Of a stretch of 64,000 nt of DNA, positions 44,784 through 54,562 are shown one piece after another. Position numbers and translations under genes: made by a program. The stretch comes from Adiantum capillus-veneris (lineage: Eukaryota > Streptophyta > Polypodiopsida > Polypodiales > Pteridaceae): NCBI GenBank assembly GCA_014529385.2, contig CM043962.1, positions 85,682,180-85,746,179 of the forward strand, in the 5' to 3' direction. Each line of letters opens with the position of its first letter. Positions within the stretch are counted from its first letter, which is position 1. The notes below the pieces were generated by a model. That model was not told where the DNA came from. It did no database searches and saw only the letters and a list, made by a program, of their open reading frames with translations.

Positions 44784-45740
44784 GTATGTAAATAGTTTAA
44801 GTTCTTTTATAATTTAGCATTGCATACGTAAGGAGTGAGAGAGTCAGAAAAGGAATAATTGACCAAAAACGGAAGGTAATTTTCAACGTGCATTTGTTTA
44901 TAATGTAGGAAAGAATTGTTTGGGTTAAAACTAATTGAATCAGGAAATATATGATTGATCATCCTTAAGACAGCTTGTCTCAAGACACCTCCGACTCCTT
45001 GGTATATTTTGATGAATAATGATGGCTTTCCAGCCAACGGATAAGTCAGTTACCCCCATGAACGATGAGTTTCTACTCCGTGTCATGTCTTGATGTTTCT
45101 ACATAAGTTAGGATACCGTTTTTTTATCCTAGGGGAGCCGCCCGGTTGTATGGGCAACTAGTTTGGTGTATGGGCACCGGAAACCTTGGGTGGGGGTTTA
45201 TCCGCTCCGGATTGTGAATAAGGAATGGGTGCCGTTTTTTTTTAACCCTTAGGTGGTCTTGAGACAAGAAGAGTACTGGTCATGGTTATTATGGACAATG
45301 TTTTGATTGACACTACCCTGTCTTAAGTTTAAAGATGTCTGTTTGCTAAAATAATGTTTTCAATACTGTTTTCAAGGGTTGTTTTGATAAAATCCTGTTA
45401 TGAAGGATAAAAGGAGTCATTATTTTAATTGTGATAAAAACGTGGTAGTAATTAAATAACAAAAGAATCATGTGTGAGTGTGGGGTGGTAAGTGGGGATT
45501 GACTAAGGTTGTCAACCATGGACGGGTGGACCTAATTAGTCAGGTAACTATCCATCCATGCACACTAAAACGTTTAGAAAACTTCTTCACTTGGAAGAGG
45601 AGTCCACGAACGGCTGTGCCCTCACATCTGTTAGGGGGGAAAAAGCGTTGGTTGAGGATACCTTAGCCCAATTGTGGCAGTTATAGGGCCGAAATAGTTT
45701 TTTGGACTTTTAATACGTTGTCCCGTTTCCACTGCGAGAC

Positions 45741-46540
45741 AGGACTAGGTCTTCTTCTAAAGCTATAGACCCAAGCCATTGTCAATGATAAAGGTCTATT
45801 CCTTGGATTTTTCTTGTTTAGAGACTCTGATTTTTATCAGACCTAGAGACCTATCAAGGATCCCATCCCGATCTTGGTATTGGCGGGTTGGGAATTTCAC
45901 ACTTTTCATGTGTGCACATTATACACCATTAAAGGAATCTCTTTCTTTCCAAAGCACAATACATATGTGGAAGAATGCTACAAGGGAGGGAGTGAGGCAA
46001 AATTTGATAGCTTTCAGACAGAGCAAGGAATGCAAGCAGTTCACCCCTCCATTGTAAGCTGCATTGGCTTTACCACCGAGGCTCCCTAGATCATAATCTT
46101 TCCATACTACAATGGGGACCGCTTGTTGAACTTGCACCGTCTTTTACCCGGCCTGAACATTTTTGTACCCTACATTCATCTTTTTTTTGGATATTTTATT
46201 TGTGTTGAATTCTATTATCCGGGTTTGGGGTGGTTCACCTCATTGAGTCATTTGAAGTATATTTGAATCTATATGTCTCTAGTCGATTATCTTGTAGGTC
46301 AATTTGATCAGTTGTCTTGTGGTTCAATCAAATCAATTATCTTTAGTCATTTGTCTTGTGGTTCAATCAGTTGTGATTTTGTTTTTCACATCAATTGAGA
46401 TTTGATTGAACCATGATATGACATATTGTGTAGTAAACGAGGTTGTTGAATCGTGGTATCTTTGAGACTGTTGAATCGTGATAATATATTCTTGTCAAAG
46501 ATATTGTATATTAGTCTATTTGTCCATTACAGGTCTATGA
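45741..46540. other. Non-coding spacer with short direct repeats
   Basis: Contains repeated phrases TTGTCTTGTGGTTCAATCA (46310 and 46348) and GTTGAATCGTG (46445 and 46469). No coding or LTR support. The end reads TTTGTCCATTACAG, an acceptor-like site before the next decayed frame. Confidence 0.35.
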
Positions 46541-46544
46541 CACT

Positions 46545-47548
46545 ATGTCTGATGAAGAAAAAGTTTGTGGTACCCAATAAGTTTCAGATGATCGACATCA
46601 AGCGGTTGTTAATGCATTTCAACGCATGAAATCTCTAGCGCACGGTATGTCGGCACAACAAGCGACGTAGCACTGCTTGAGGACTATCAAAATGGGCATA
46701 TCCAAACCACATGCAATGGAAAGATATCAATAAAGAAGTGACCAAGGATATGATTAAAACATTATGTCCATGTGAGGATGCAGAGATAAAGAAAGGATGG
46801 TGGAAGGAATCAAAGTGCCTCCACGAAGCGATCAGAGAAAATGATGATGATCTACTTGGAAGTTTATGGCCATCCACTGCAAAATGCAGATTGTGCGTTA
46901 TATTTTTCAAAAATATTGTATGTTCATTTTGTGCAACAGCGACCAAGACTTCTCGTCGAAGGAGACAATTGTTGCCACACATCAAAAACGACAAAAAATC
47001 CAACACAACAAATGCAAAATAAAAGAGAAAGATGGACACCCAAGCACCCTCTCCACACAATGTAGGTATGGGTCAAGAAAGATGAGATATATGCAAAAGA
47101 ATCACTTCAAATCCATGAGACAACACTGACTCAGGTACCTTTTCACACACCCATACAGACCACTCATACATCTATCACAAATGTATGGGTACCAAAGAAG
47201 TTAATTCAATCTCAAAAAACACAAGATCTTATTTGTATTCCTAAGAGCATTGTGTCTAAACTCTCTTAAAAGCCAAACCAATAGACAAAAAAACCCTTAC
47301 CGACTCAGCAACCAACCAAGTCAACAAAGCAAGTCTGGATAGCCAAAGAGTTATGTCACGTGCAAAGAAATCAACCATGGATATGGATCCCACTGGCACC
47401 ACCATACAAAAAATATCAAAATCATATGTTAGGTAATAAAAAGAAAAAACAACAGGTATGGTGGCTAAAAGAGCCCAATCAAGTTATCAACACGACAGGT
47501 CCCGTTGAATTTTTTCAAATGCCTATGTTAAGGCGGTTACGCCGCTAG
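46545..47548 (+). pseudogene. Decayed coding sequence with W-x-P-K repeats
   Basis: From ATG 46545 a broken frame gives VVNAFQRMKSLAHGMSAQQA, then a Lys/Glu-rich frame (46711-47022) with two C-x2-C pairs. After further shifts comes a segment with repeated tryptophan motifs: RWTPK, VWVKK, VWVPKKL, VWIAKEL, WIWIP and QVWWLK, about 15-30 residues apart (47030-47500). The same kind of repeat ends element D's integrase-protease ORF (IWIPK, VWVAK). It therefore belongs to a related element in the opposite orientation. At least five stops or frameshifts are present. Its last codons run into the element D LTR. Confidence 0.5.
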
Positions 47549-48149
47549 CGGAAGCTAAATAGCGAGAACTCAACCAACAACAGAATTTGTCGGACGAGGA
47601 CGAAGCTTGACCCGCAGGCGCATGGAAACAACTAGGTGGGTGTCAAATCACCTACTCGACCTTCTAATGACAATCACTACTAAGGAAATCAAATCTAAGT
47701 TCTAAAATACGCAAGTGACTGAAATCCGTACTACGAACGAATGCTATACGAAACAAGATCTAAAATCATCGAATCGATCTCAAACTCAAGGGGAAGTCTA
47801 TACACTAGGTAAGAACAACACCCTAAAGACTGGAACTGCAAAATCAACCTATAACCACTCCGTGCGGCAAACGCGTATGAAGACAGGCCGAAAAATACAG
47901 GTGACCGAAACTTGACCCAGATGGTACTAATGTGTAGCTCCCCTCGTTGTGGTTCTATAGATATGCTGCACGCTCTATTCCGTCACACGAGTTGGAAGAA
48001 AACTCACACCGAAGCTCGTAGGAACTTACCACACTTAGAAGCCGATAGCGCGCACTCTTGGTATCTGTGCGTAGCTCTCACCGTTGCTAACACAATGGTG
48101 GTGTCGCTTCTCCAATGGCGGCCCCGTAGCCCGCGTAGCAAGAAGATAA

Positions 48150-48151
<2 letters not shown>

Positions 48152-48188
<37 letters not shown>
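48152..48188. repeat. (CT)n microsatellite in element D LTR
   Basis: 37 bp of CT on plus, thus (GA)n in the element transcript, about 75-110 bp downstream of the TATA box. Confidence 0.95.
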
Positions 48189-48190
<2 letters not shown>

Positions 48191-48261
48191 ACACAGTCAC
48201 GGCGCTCAAAAACTCACTTTGATTAATAATTGAATCTCCCTTAGGTTACAAAACTTTGGCT

Positions 48262-48268
48262 TATATAC
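48262..48268 (-). promoter_or_regulatory. TATA box of element D LTR
   Basis: The minus strand reads GAGGTATATAAGCC. The same position and flanks occur in the element B LTR (GGTATAAAAACC). Confidence 0.65.
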
Positions 48269-48476
48269 CTCAGCCTTGGAGGTGAGAACATCTCTAATTA
48301 TTTACATCAGCAGGTGAAATTACGTCGGGATTACAAGCTGGAAACTCAATTGAGTCCCGTTACTTAATGAATGGCTCAAATCAAAATTAATGTCGGAAAG
48401 ACATTTATTACAATCAATGGTTACGAAATGATGGGTGTGAGCAAAAATGCGGGTGTGATCCTCTGCTGGCTCAACA

Positions 48477-48490
48477 CTCCCCCCCTCCGC
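48477..48490 (-). promoter_or_regulatory. Polypurine tract of element D
   Basis: The minus strand reads GCGGAGGGGGGGAG, immediately followed by TGTTGA of the LTR. It lies about 36 bp after the ORF3 stop. It primes plus-strand cDNA synthesis in LTR elements. Confidence 0.9.
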
Positions 48491-48525
48491 GTTCATGTCG
48501 TCCCTGACATGACTTTTAGGCTTGA

Positions 48526-51500
48526 TCAATAGAGTCCTGTCGTCTTGAGCATCTGCAAATGTGATTCGTAGCGTAGGTTGCCGATGGTCAAGGTTGGGCC
48601 GAATATTTTGCTTTCGTGAGTGAAAAAGCCGGTGTAGAAAGCTTCTTCGAATGTTTGCATGTGGAAGCTAGGCAAAAACATAATTCTTTGGTATAAGAGA
48701 TGTAACACCTTTGGTGATGGCTGCAATGAAAGATCATACATCATATCTGTCACTGTGTCGGCCGTCGATAGTAGACTCGAGGTCGTGGCTTTATCTGGCG
48801 CGAACACTTCAATGCATGCTAAGAGAGTCCTGCAGATTTTCTTTAGCATCTGACACGAAAGGTCAGGAGAGCCAGTAAGGAGTTTGATGGTGCCCGTTAG
48901 GGTTTTCACCATGTAGGCTTTACCTATTCTCTCTCCTTCCTTTGGTCCTGGCATCCTTGGGTAATTAAGCCAATTTGGCTTCTTTTCTGCAATCCTGCCA
49001 TGCTCTTTCCAGCTTCTGACTCTTGGCACCGGGCAGAAGGTTGCATCCTCCCGAATCTCCTTTGGAGCCTCTACCAAGTAGATGAGGTAGGCTGGGTATT
49101 TGTTCAGCCAACCTTTCCTCCATCTAGGTTGAGAATCTACAATCTTCTTTGATTGTTCATCCTTTGTGATGTCGCCTTCGTAAAGAGCGACATACTGCTC
49201 CTCCTCTATTCTCTTTTTCGTCTTTATCACTTCAAATTTCATCAGAGGGAAAGGCAGGCTGGGTTGCATCCAATCTTCATGGAGCACTTTTGTGTCTAAA
49301 CCTTGAAGTCTAATGGAGATGAGGAGTCTCCTTTCCCATTCCATTTCCGCCTTGGCACTTTCCTCTGTTGACTTTTCTATTTGGTCCTGGAGCCTTTGTT
49401 CTTCTCCTTCAGAGATTCCTGAAGTCGAGGACACTTCTTGAACTGGGGCTGGATCTTCGATTGTGGTTGCCTCTCCAGTTTCTGGTAGCTCTATGGCTGC
49501 TCCCCCTGCTTCTTCTTGTGGTGTCTCTGTTTCTCTTCTTTGTTGCTCTTGGAGGTCTTGGAGCTGTTTGCGGAGGGCCTCATTTTCTGTCCTTAGTGTT
49601 TGGTTTTCTGATGTGAGCCTCTCCTCTGCAGCCAATGATCCCTCCGCCATGTGCAATCTTTGTACTTGCTCTAACCTCAGCTCTCTTTGCAAACTTTTGA
49701 CCTGCTCTTCCAGAGCTGGTACGAGGGCTCCCTCTTGTTCTGTTCCTGCTCTGCTAGCTCTAGGGGTGGTCCTGAGTCTCGTGATTGTCCTTTCTTGAAG
49801 TTCGACTCTTTCCCTTAGCTCAATGAGCTCATCTTTGGCTGCCTCCAGCTCATCTTCTATTCGCTCCTTTGCTTCCTGTGAGCTTGTTACCTCTCTTGAA
49901 GCTTCGGCTAGTTGGAGTATCAAGCCGTCCCTCTCGTTTTCGGCGTCGTAGAGTGATGCTTTATGACTTTCAGATTCAGTCATAGCATTCTCTAACTTCT
50001 TCTGCAACTCTGCTTCCTTTTGTTTTGCTGTCTCAAGTGCTACTTCCTTTGCTCTGGATCTTTCTTTAATCTTGCTGAGCAGTTCATGCACCATGTGCAT
50101 GTCTTTTTCATCTTCATCTGTCAACTTGACAGCTCTTTCTGCCACCACCTCCAATGGCTTCGGCTCGATCATTTTTTCTTCACTCTCCATTGTACCCTTT
50201 GTCTTTTCTTTCGTCCCTTTCCGATCATCTTGTTTCCGTAGGGATATCCCATAAACTGCCTCCAGGGCCTCTTCTTCACTGTATCCGATCGCTACTAGAT
50301 CCTCATAATCATCTTTCTTTTGCTGAACTGGATCTATCTTCTTTTCCTTGGTCCCGGCCTCCGGCTTTTCCATAACTTCTGTTTCGATTTCTATTTTGGT
50401 CTCCTCCACAATAATTTCCATCTTCTTCGAGCTTGGTACAACAGTAAAAGAGGGCTGATTGTCTTCAGTCACCTTGGCTTTCCCTTTGGTTGCTTGCCTT
50501 ACTGTCTCTTTAGGTTCAGTAGACTCATCTATTTTTTTCTTCCCCTTGTCGTCCTTTTGCAGCTCAGCTTTTAAAAGCTGCACTTCCTCTTCAGTATAAG
50601 GCTCGACAGGTTGCTGCTCCAGTATGGCCTCCGACTCCTCATAAGCTCTAATATATTGATCATATTGATCAACATGTGGCCCGGCTGAGCTGGTTCCGAC
50701 TTTACTGGGGTCTGGCACCCACATTTCTTCGAAGTCCCCCTTTAGAGCTCTTTCCGCTCTAAACTGCTCTACCAGCCTTTCCATTCTTGCGGCTTTTTGA
50801 CTTTTGGTTTGCTTGGGATTGGCCTTCTTCTTCACTTTCTTTTTGAGCGGCTCGTCCACAGCCTCTTCAGGTTCTGAAGCTATTTCTAGTTTTCGGCGTG
50901 CTCTTGTGGACGCCCTCTTGGATACTTCTTGCTGTTCTTTCTCTTCATCGGCTTCTCTAAGCCACTCATTCTGGGAGGGAATCCGTGGCCCTTGATCCCT
51001 AGCTCCAATAGCTTCATAAGCTATTCTTGTTAGGATTTCTCCTCCTCCGATGTACTTTGGTTTCTGGTTGTGCATGGCGATTACTTGCTCGTGGATGTAT
51101 TGAGCATAATTCACCTCCTTTGGCACGTTGCTCTTCAGTGCCCATGTGATGGTTGTCGCAATGGCATGGGGTGGTGTAGTATACTTCTGCGGTCTTTTAC
51201 TGCACACATGGAAAAACTGGTTGTATAACCGGCAAAGGGTTGCCGCTCGTTGATCTGCCATATCTCCGTAGGTTGTATTTTGTTTCTTTGATCCATAGAC
51301 CTCTATGGCCTCCCTTCTTTCTCTGACAGAACTCCCTTTGTTGTGCAGCTTCAGTGCATCTGCAATGAGCTGTGGAGTGATCTGTACTTCAACTGTTTCT
51401 CCATCCATGGCTGTCAACGTGGCTTTCCCATCCTTCTGAATGGATGTTGCCAATTCATACACTCTTCTTGTGTCTACACTTGATGGTCTCGAGGTGAAGA

Positions 51501-51783
51501 ACCTGTGTAAGTCAGCCTTTTCCAGGTATCTGCTGATGTTCTCTGATCTGCTATAATCCACTAATTCTTGTGGGATCATAGGTACATCGACCGATTGCCC
51601 TTGAGGATCTCTGAAAGTCCCCTGGTAGATCTTTATTCCCTCTTTTTCTAGTACTGCTTCCTCCACCCAAGTCTTGGTTGGCTTGAGGGTTTCTGTTGGA
51701 ATATCAAAAGGTTCTGCCTCTGCAAGAGCATCCTTGATGGTTGGTCTTTTTCTCTTAGTTGCCGATGACTTAGCGGAATCCAT
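48526..51783 (-). CDS. ORF3 of element D: 1085-residue coiled-coil protein
   Basis: Intact from a true ATG at 51783 to a TGA just before the polypurine tract. Residues 60-270 form a globular region (RRVYELATSIQKDGKATL, ITPQLIADALKLHN, RAATLCRLYNQFF) that resembles, from memory, the domain annotated as putative plant transposon protein in ORFs of plant Ty3 elements. Residues 290-560 are Lys/Glu-rich and disordered. Residues about 560-755 are heptad-like, a long coiled coil (KQKEAELQKKLENAM, ENQTLRTENEALRKQL). Residues 800-1085 are globular (RWRKGWLNKYPAYLIYLVE). There is no signal peptide or membrane segment, so it is not a typical env. The position after pol is where env-like ORFs occur. A structural or host-interaction role is speculation. 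Confidence 0.75.
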   Translation of the reverse strand: MDSAKSSATKRKRPTIKDALAEAEPFDIPTETLKPTKTWVEEAVLEKEGIKIYQGTFRDPQGQSVDVPMIPQELVDYSRSENISRYLEKADLHRFFTSRPSSVDTRRVYELATSIQKDGKATLTAMDGETVEVQITPQLIADALKLHNKGSSVRERREAIEVYGSKKQNTTYGDMADQRAATLCRLYNQFFHVCSKRPQKYTTPPHAIATTITWALKSNVPKEVNYAQYIHEQVIAMHNQKPKYIGGGEILTRIAYEAIGARDQGPRIPSQNEWLREADEEKEQQEVSKRASTRARRKLEIASEPEEAVDEPLKKKVKKKANPKQTKSQKAARMERLVEQFRAERALKGDFEEMWVPDPSKVGTSSAGPHVDQYDQYIRAYEESEAILEQQPVEPYTEEEVQLLKAELQKDDKGKKKIDESTEPKETVRQATKGKAKVTEDNQPSFTVVPSSKKMEIIVEETKIEIETEVMEKPEAGTKEKKIDPVQQKKDDYEDLVAIGYSEEEALEAVYGISLRKQDDRKGTKEKTKGTMESEEKMIEPKPLEVVAERAVKLTDEDEKDMHMVHELLSKIKERSRAKEVALETAKQKEAELQKKLENAMTESESHKASLYDAENERDGLILQLAEASREVTSSQEAKERIEDELEAAKDELIELRERVELQERTITRLRTTPRASRAGTEQEGALVPALEEQVKSLQRELRLEQVQRLHMAEGSLAAEERLTSENQTLRTENEALRKQLQDLQEQQRRETETPQEEAGGAAIELPETGEATTIEDPAPVQEVSSTSGISEGEEQRLQDQIEKSTEESAKAEMEWERRLLISIRLQGLDTKVLHEDWMQPSLPFPLMKFEVIKTKKRIEEEQYVALYEGDITKDEQSKKIVDSQPRWRKGWLNKYPAYLIYLVEAPKEIREDATFCPVPRVRSWKEHGRIAEKKPNWLNYPRMPGPKEGERIGKAYMVKTLTGTIKLLTGSPDLSCQMLKKICRTLLACIEVFAPDKATTSSLLSTADTVTDMMYDLSLQPSPKVLHLLYQRIMFLPSFHMQTFEEAFYTGFFTHESKIFGPTLTIGNLRYESHLQMLKTTGLY

Positions 51784-51950
51784 GGATCCTGTAACTCCAA
51801 TTTCAGAAGTTAGCGTCTTTTTAGTACTGAAAGCCGAAATGAAGCTTTTAACTATTCAAATGACTTGAAAATTGAAACATGAGCTATTCAAGGCCTAAGG
51901 ATGCAATGTAGGTGAAAAAATATGCAAACTGGGCTCAAAAACATGCTTGA
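51784..51950 (-). other. Leader directly upstream of ORF3
   Basis: About 167 bp between the last palindrome and the ORF3 ATG, with no long frame. No clear TATA box is seen. It could be the leader of a separate ORF3 message. Confidence 0.3.
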
Positions 51951-52959
51951 GACATCATACGCGTATGATGTCTTTTGTGTCAGAATGACTTCATATTGGT
52001 TGTGCTTGTAGCTGATAGTGTATACATGAGTATCATATGCTTGGATTTGAGTTTGGATCCCATTTGGTCAAGTTTTGGCCAGTTTACTCCAGTTCAGGCT
52101 CTTGGCAAAATTTTGAAAGGGAAATGGATTTTATGATCCAAATTGGATAAAACTTGGTGGATTACTTTCAAATGGCATGTAGAACACTTCTGTTTGGTGG
52201 TTGAAGCCCTGAGGTGCCAAAATCACATAGTGAGACATCATACGCGTATGATGTCTTTTAGTGCATTTTTGGACCAATTTTCTCTATAAGCTTGGTTTTG
52301 GCTTTAGATAGGCTTATTCAGTGGATTTATCAAGTTTGGATAGAATTTGGACTAAAAATGGCTCTGGAGACATCATACGCGTATGATGTCTTTTTCATCA
52401 ATTTTTCATGGGATTGGTTCTGTGGACTCTCCATGTGCTAGTGAAGGACTGTTTATACTCAAATCTTGGTTTGGACTTGAATATGTTGGATTTGGGACAA
52501 AAATAGGCTTTGTATGAAGGATTTTCTCTTAATTGGGCTAATGGGGTGATCCACTTGACCAAATGGTTCCAAACTTCATATGTAGCATGTATTAGATATA
52601 TATAATGGATGTATGATGACAAATGAGCATTTTTGGCTCTGTAAGTGCAAATAGACATCATACGCGTATGATGTCTTTTGTGTCAAAATGGTGCTTTTTG
52701 GTTCCAGATAGCTTGTAGATGTGTTAATCAACAATCCTACAAAGTTTCAATGAGTTTGGAGTTATTTTGACAAAATTAGGACCAAAAATCAATTTTATGG
52801 CCTACTTTGCGTCTTTTTGGTTTTCCTTGGGTTTTCTAACTCCAATTCTCATGATACTTGGTTCATAGGATGTGATTAACATGTGGAATGAGGCTATGCA
52901 CTCAAATGTTGAAATGAATGTGAAAATCATGCTGTGAGACATTATACGCGTATGATGTC
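51951..52959. repeat. Array of five 22-bp palindromes (element D)
   Basis: An 11-base arm GACATCATACG followed by its exact reverse complement occurs at 51951, 52234, 52369 and 52654. A copy with one mismatch is at 52938. Spacing is 283, 135, 285 and 284 bp. All are followed by TTTT. Intervening DNA is a diverged tandem repeat, and GATCCAAAT at 52135 lies 184 bp after the first palindrome, against 185 bp in element B. The core ATACGCGTAT contains an MluI site (ACGCGT). Confidence 0.95.
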
Positions 52960-54562
52960 TTTTCTTGAAATGTTGGTCTTTTTGTGCAAAGAATGCTTTG
53001 TGCTAGTGCCCTAAGCCCTGCTAACTAGTTTTCAACTTAAAAAGTCATCAGTTTAGCTAAAAAGCCCCCTTATAGGCATTTCAATCTCCGAAGTCGTCTT
53101 TTTGCCTTGGAGTTGAATTTCTTCAACTTTTCTTCTTGAGAGTTGCATTTCCAGCTCATTGGATATGTTGTGAAGCCATCCAGTTGGTTGGACTTGACTT
53201 TGGCTCCCCGTTCTCCATTTTTATCCATTTGGTTGCCCGAAAGCGTCTTTTTCACCATCGGTAAGTGAATCAGCTTTCTTTTGGGTTTTGCTTGCAAACA
53301 TAAGTCATCCATGTATAGTTGAAACTGCTTGTGAAGTTTCATGTCATTTGGTCGTCAATTTTAGCTGTTATGCCAAAATGACGCTTTGTGTGTCCACAGC
53401 CGAATCGGTTGTTCCGACCTACTTTTGGTGGTACAAACCTGGAGATACTCCATGGTTGCATTGCCCTCGATGTTGTTAAGCTCCCTGAGAAGTTTTGTGT
53501 CATTCCGACAACTTTTTTTCTGTTTGCCTCTTGCAGGCTCTGTTGACCTAGGGTTTTTCCAGTCGTTCTTTCTCGAGCTTTGAGTGCTAGAAACTCATCT
53601 TCTATGTTAGGGTAACCCACCTCTAAGTTCTTGCAAGGTTTGGTTAGGCGGTTGTGCCCCTACCTAGCGTTCTTCACCATTCCCCGTCTGCTCTTGTTTC
53701 TTGGTTTTGGTGAGTTTTCGCGACAAAAGTTAACGATAAGCATCAAAAGCTTATGGCAACGAGTCTACCTCTCATGTCTGGTGTCCTCTGAGCTCTCGTA
53801 GCAGTCGTAGAAGGTGGTAGAAGGTCGGATGCTCCTGTGTGCTCTTTGCTCTCTCCAAGAAGGTAATAGTGGAAATGAGCTTGATAGTGAAGTGAAAAAT
53901 ACTTAACTTCGGGCTTCCCGGATCACTTGTTACCAAATTTGACATGTGCTCCTATCTCGTCGTGAAATGCACTTTAGGATTTGAAATTTCTCAATTTGGA
54001 CTCCGTTTGACCTGTTTCTGAGAAATTTGTCCACTTTGCCAAAATTCTGTCATTTCGGGCTTTCCGCAACTTTTTCAGAATTGTACCCCATTTTTACCAT
54101 GGGTTGCCCTTGTCATTAGGATCATCGCCGTCTATTCTTTTCTTTTTTCCGACCTCATTTCACCTGCTTTTTTATTTTTCTTTTACTTTTATTAAGAAAA
54201 TCATAAAAAATAAAGGAAAATAGCAAATTGAAGCCAAAAAATTCCAAACATACCAAAAAATTTGTGATTTCTGGACTTGGATTACCACTTTTTTCCACTT
54301 TTTAGCTCCAAAAACACTCTTATTTAGTGATATTTACACATATAGAGACCCAAATTCATCATTTGATCTCTTCTTGTTGCAAAACAAGGTATATAAGGGC
54401 ATAAATATTATCAATATCCGCAATCAAACATAAAAAATTGCAAAATTATGTAAGACACTGCCCTTGTAATATAATTTTTGTTTTTCTTTGTTTTGTCCGC
54501 TTGTAGCTGCTTTGTAGCTCCTGTATACCTCCCCCCTTCCTAGTCTGAGTCCTCCCGGACGA
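52960..54562. other. Element D spacer between integrase ORF and palindrome array
   Basis: Mostly non-coding. Two short consecutive minus-strand frames (53620-53339 and 53342-53070) overlap as ATGA and encode basic, unrecognised peptides (one with RFVPPKVGRNNRFG). They may be relics of a coding region. The part 54100-54450 is AT-rich. No promoter is evident. Confidence 0.4.

Larger units (their letters stand above)
41741..45740 (+). repeat. Plus-strand relative of the element A LTR
   Basis: The organisation parallels the element A LTR in opposite orientation: a U3-like region, TATA at 42049, an AT-rich leader, a small MAPKR ORF and a GC-richer tail. Direct similarity shows in the tail, where GTGGTAGTAATTA and GTGTGAGTGTGGGGTGG, then AGTGGGGATTG, occur in the same order as in element A at about 5000-4925 (minus). 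Neither end is certain. No primer-binding site or gag follows, so it may be a solo or truncated LTR. Confidence 0.5.
47526..48476 (-). repeat. 3' LTR of element D
   Basis: 951 bp on the minus strand, from TGTTGAGCC (after the polypurine tract) to CCTTAACA. The ends TGTTGA and TTAACA form a short inverted pair. It shares the core promoter and U5 phrases with the element B LTR. The outer end at 47526 is inferred from that inverted pair and from alignment with element B. The 5' LTR is out of view. Confidence 0.7.

Noticed and set aside
49368-50574. Several plus-strand ORFs of 60-110 codons
   Set aside because: They are antisense to the intact ORF3 coiled coil, and their Leu/Ser-rich composition mirrors its Glu/Lys codons.
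48526-51783. Host gene for ORF3
   Set aside because: It lies between the element's integrase ORF and a clear polypurine tract and LTR in the same orientation, so it belongs to the element.
53070-53620. Second ATGA-coupled gene pair
   Set aside because: Both frames are short and unrecognised, and lie in an otherwise non-coding spacer. The overlap is probably accidental. Noted only as a possible relic.
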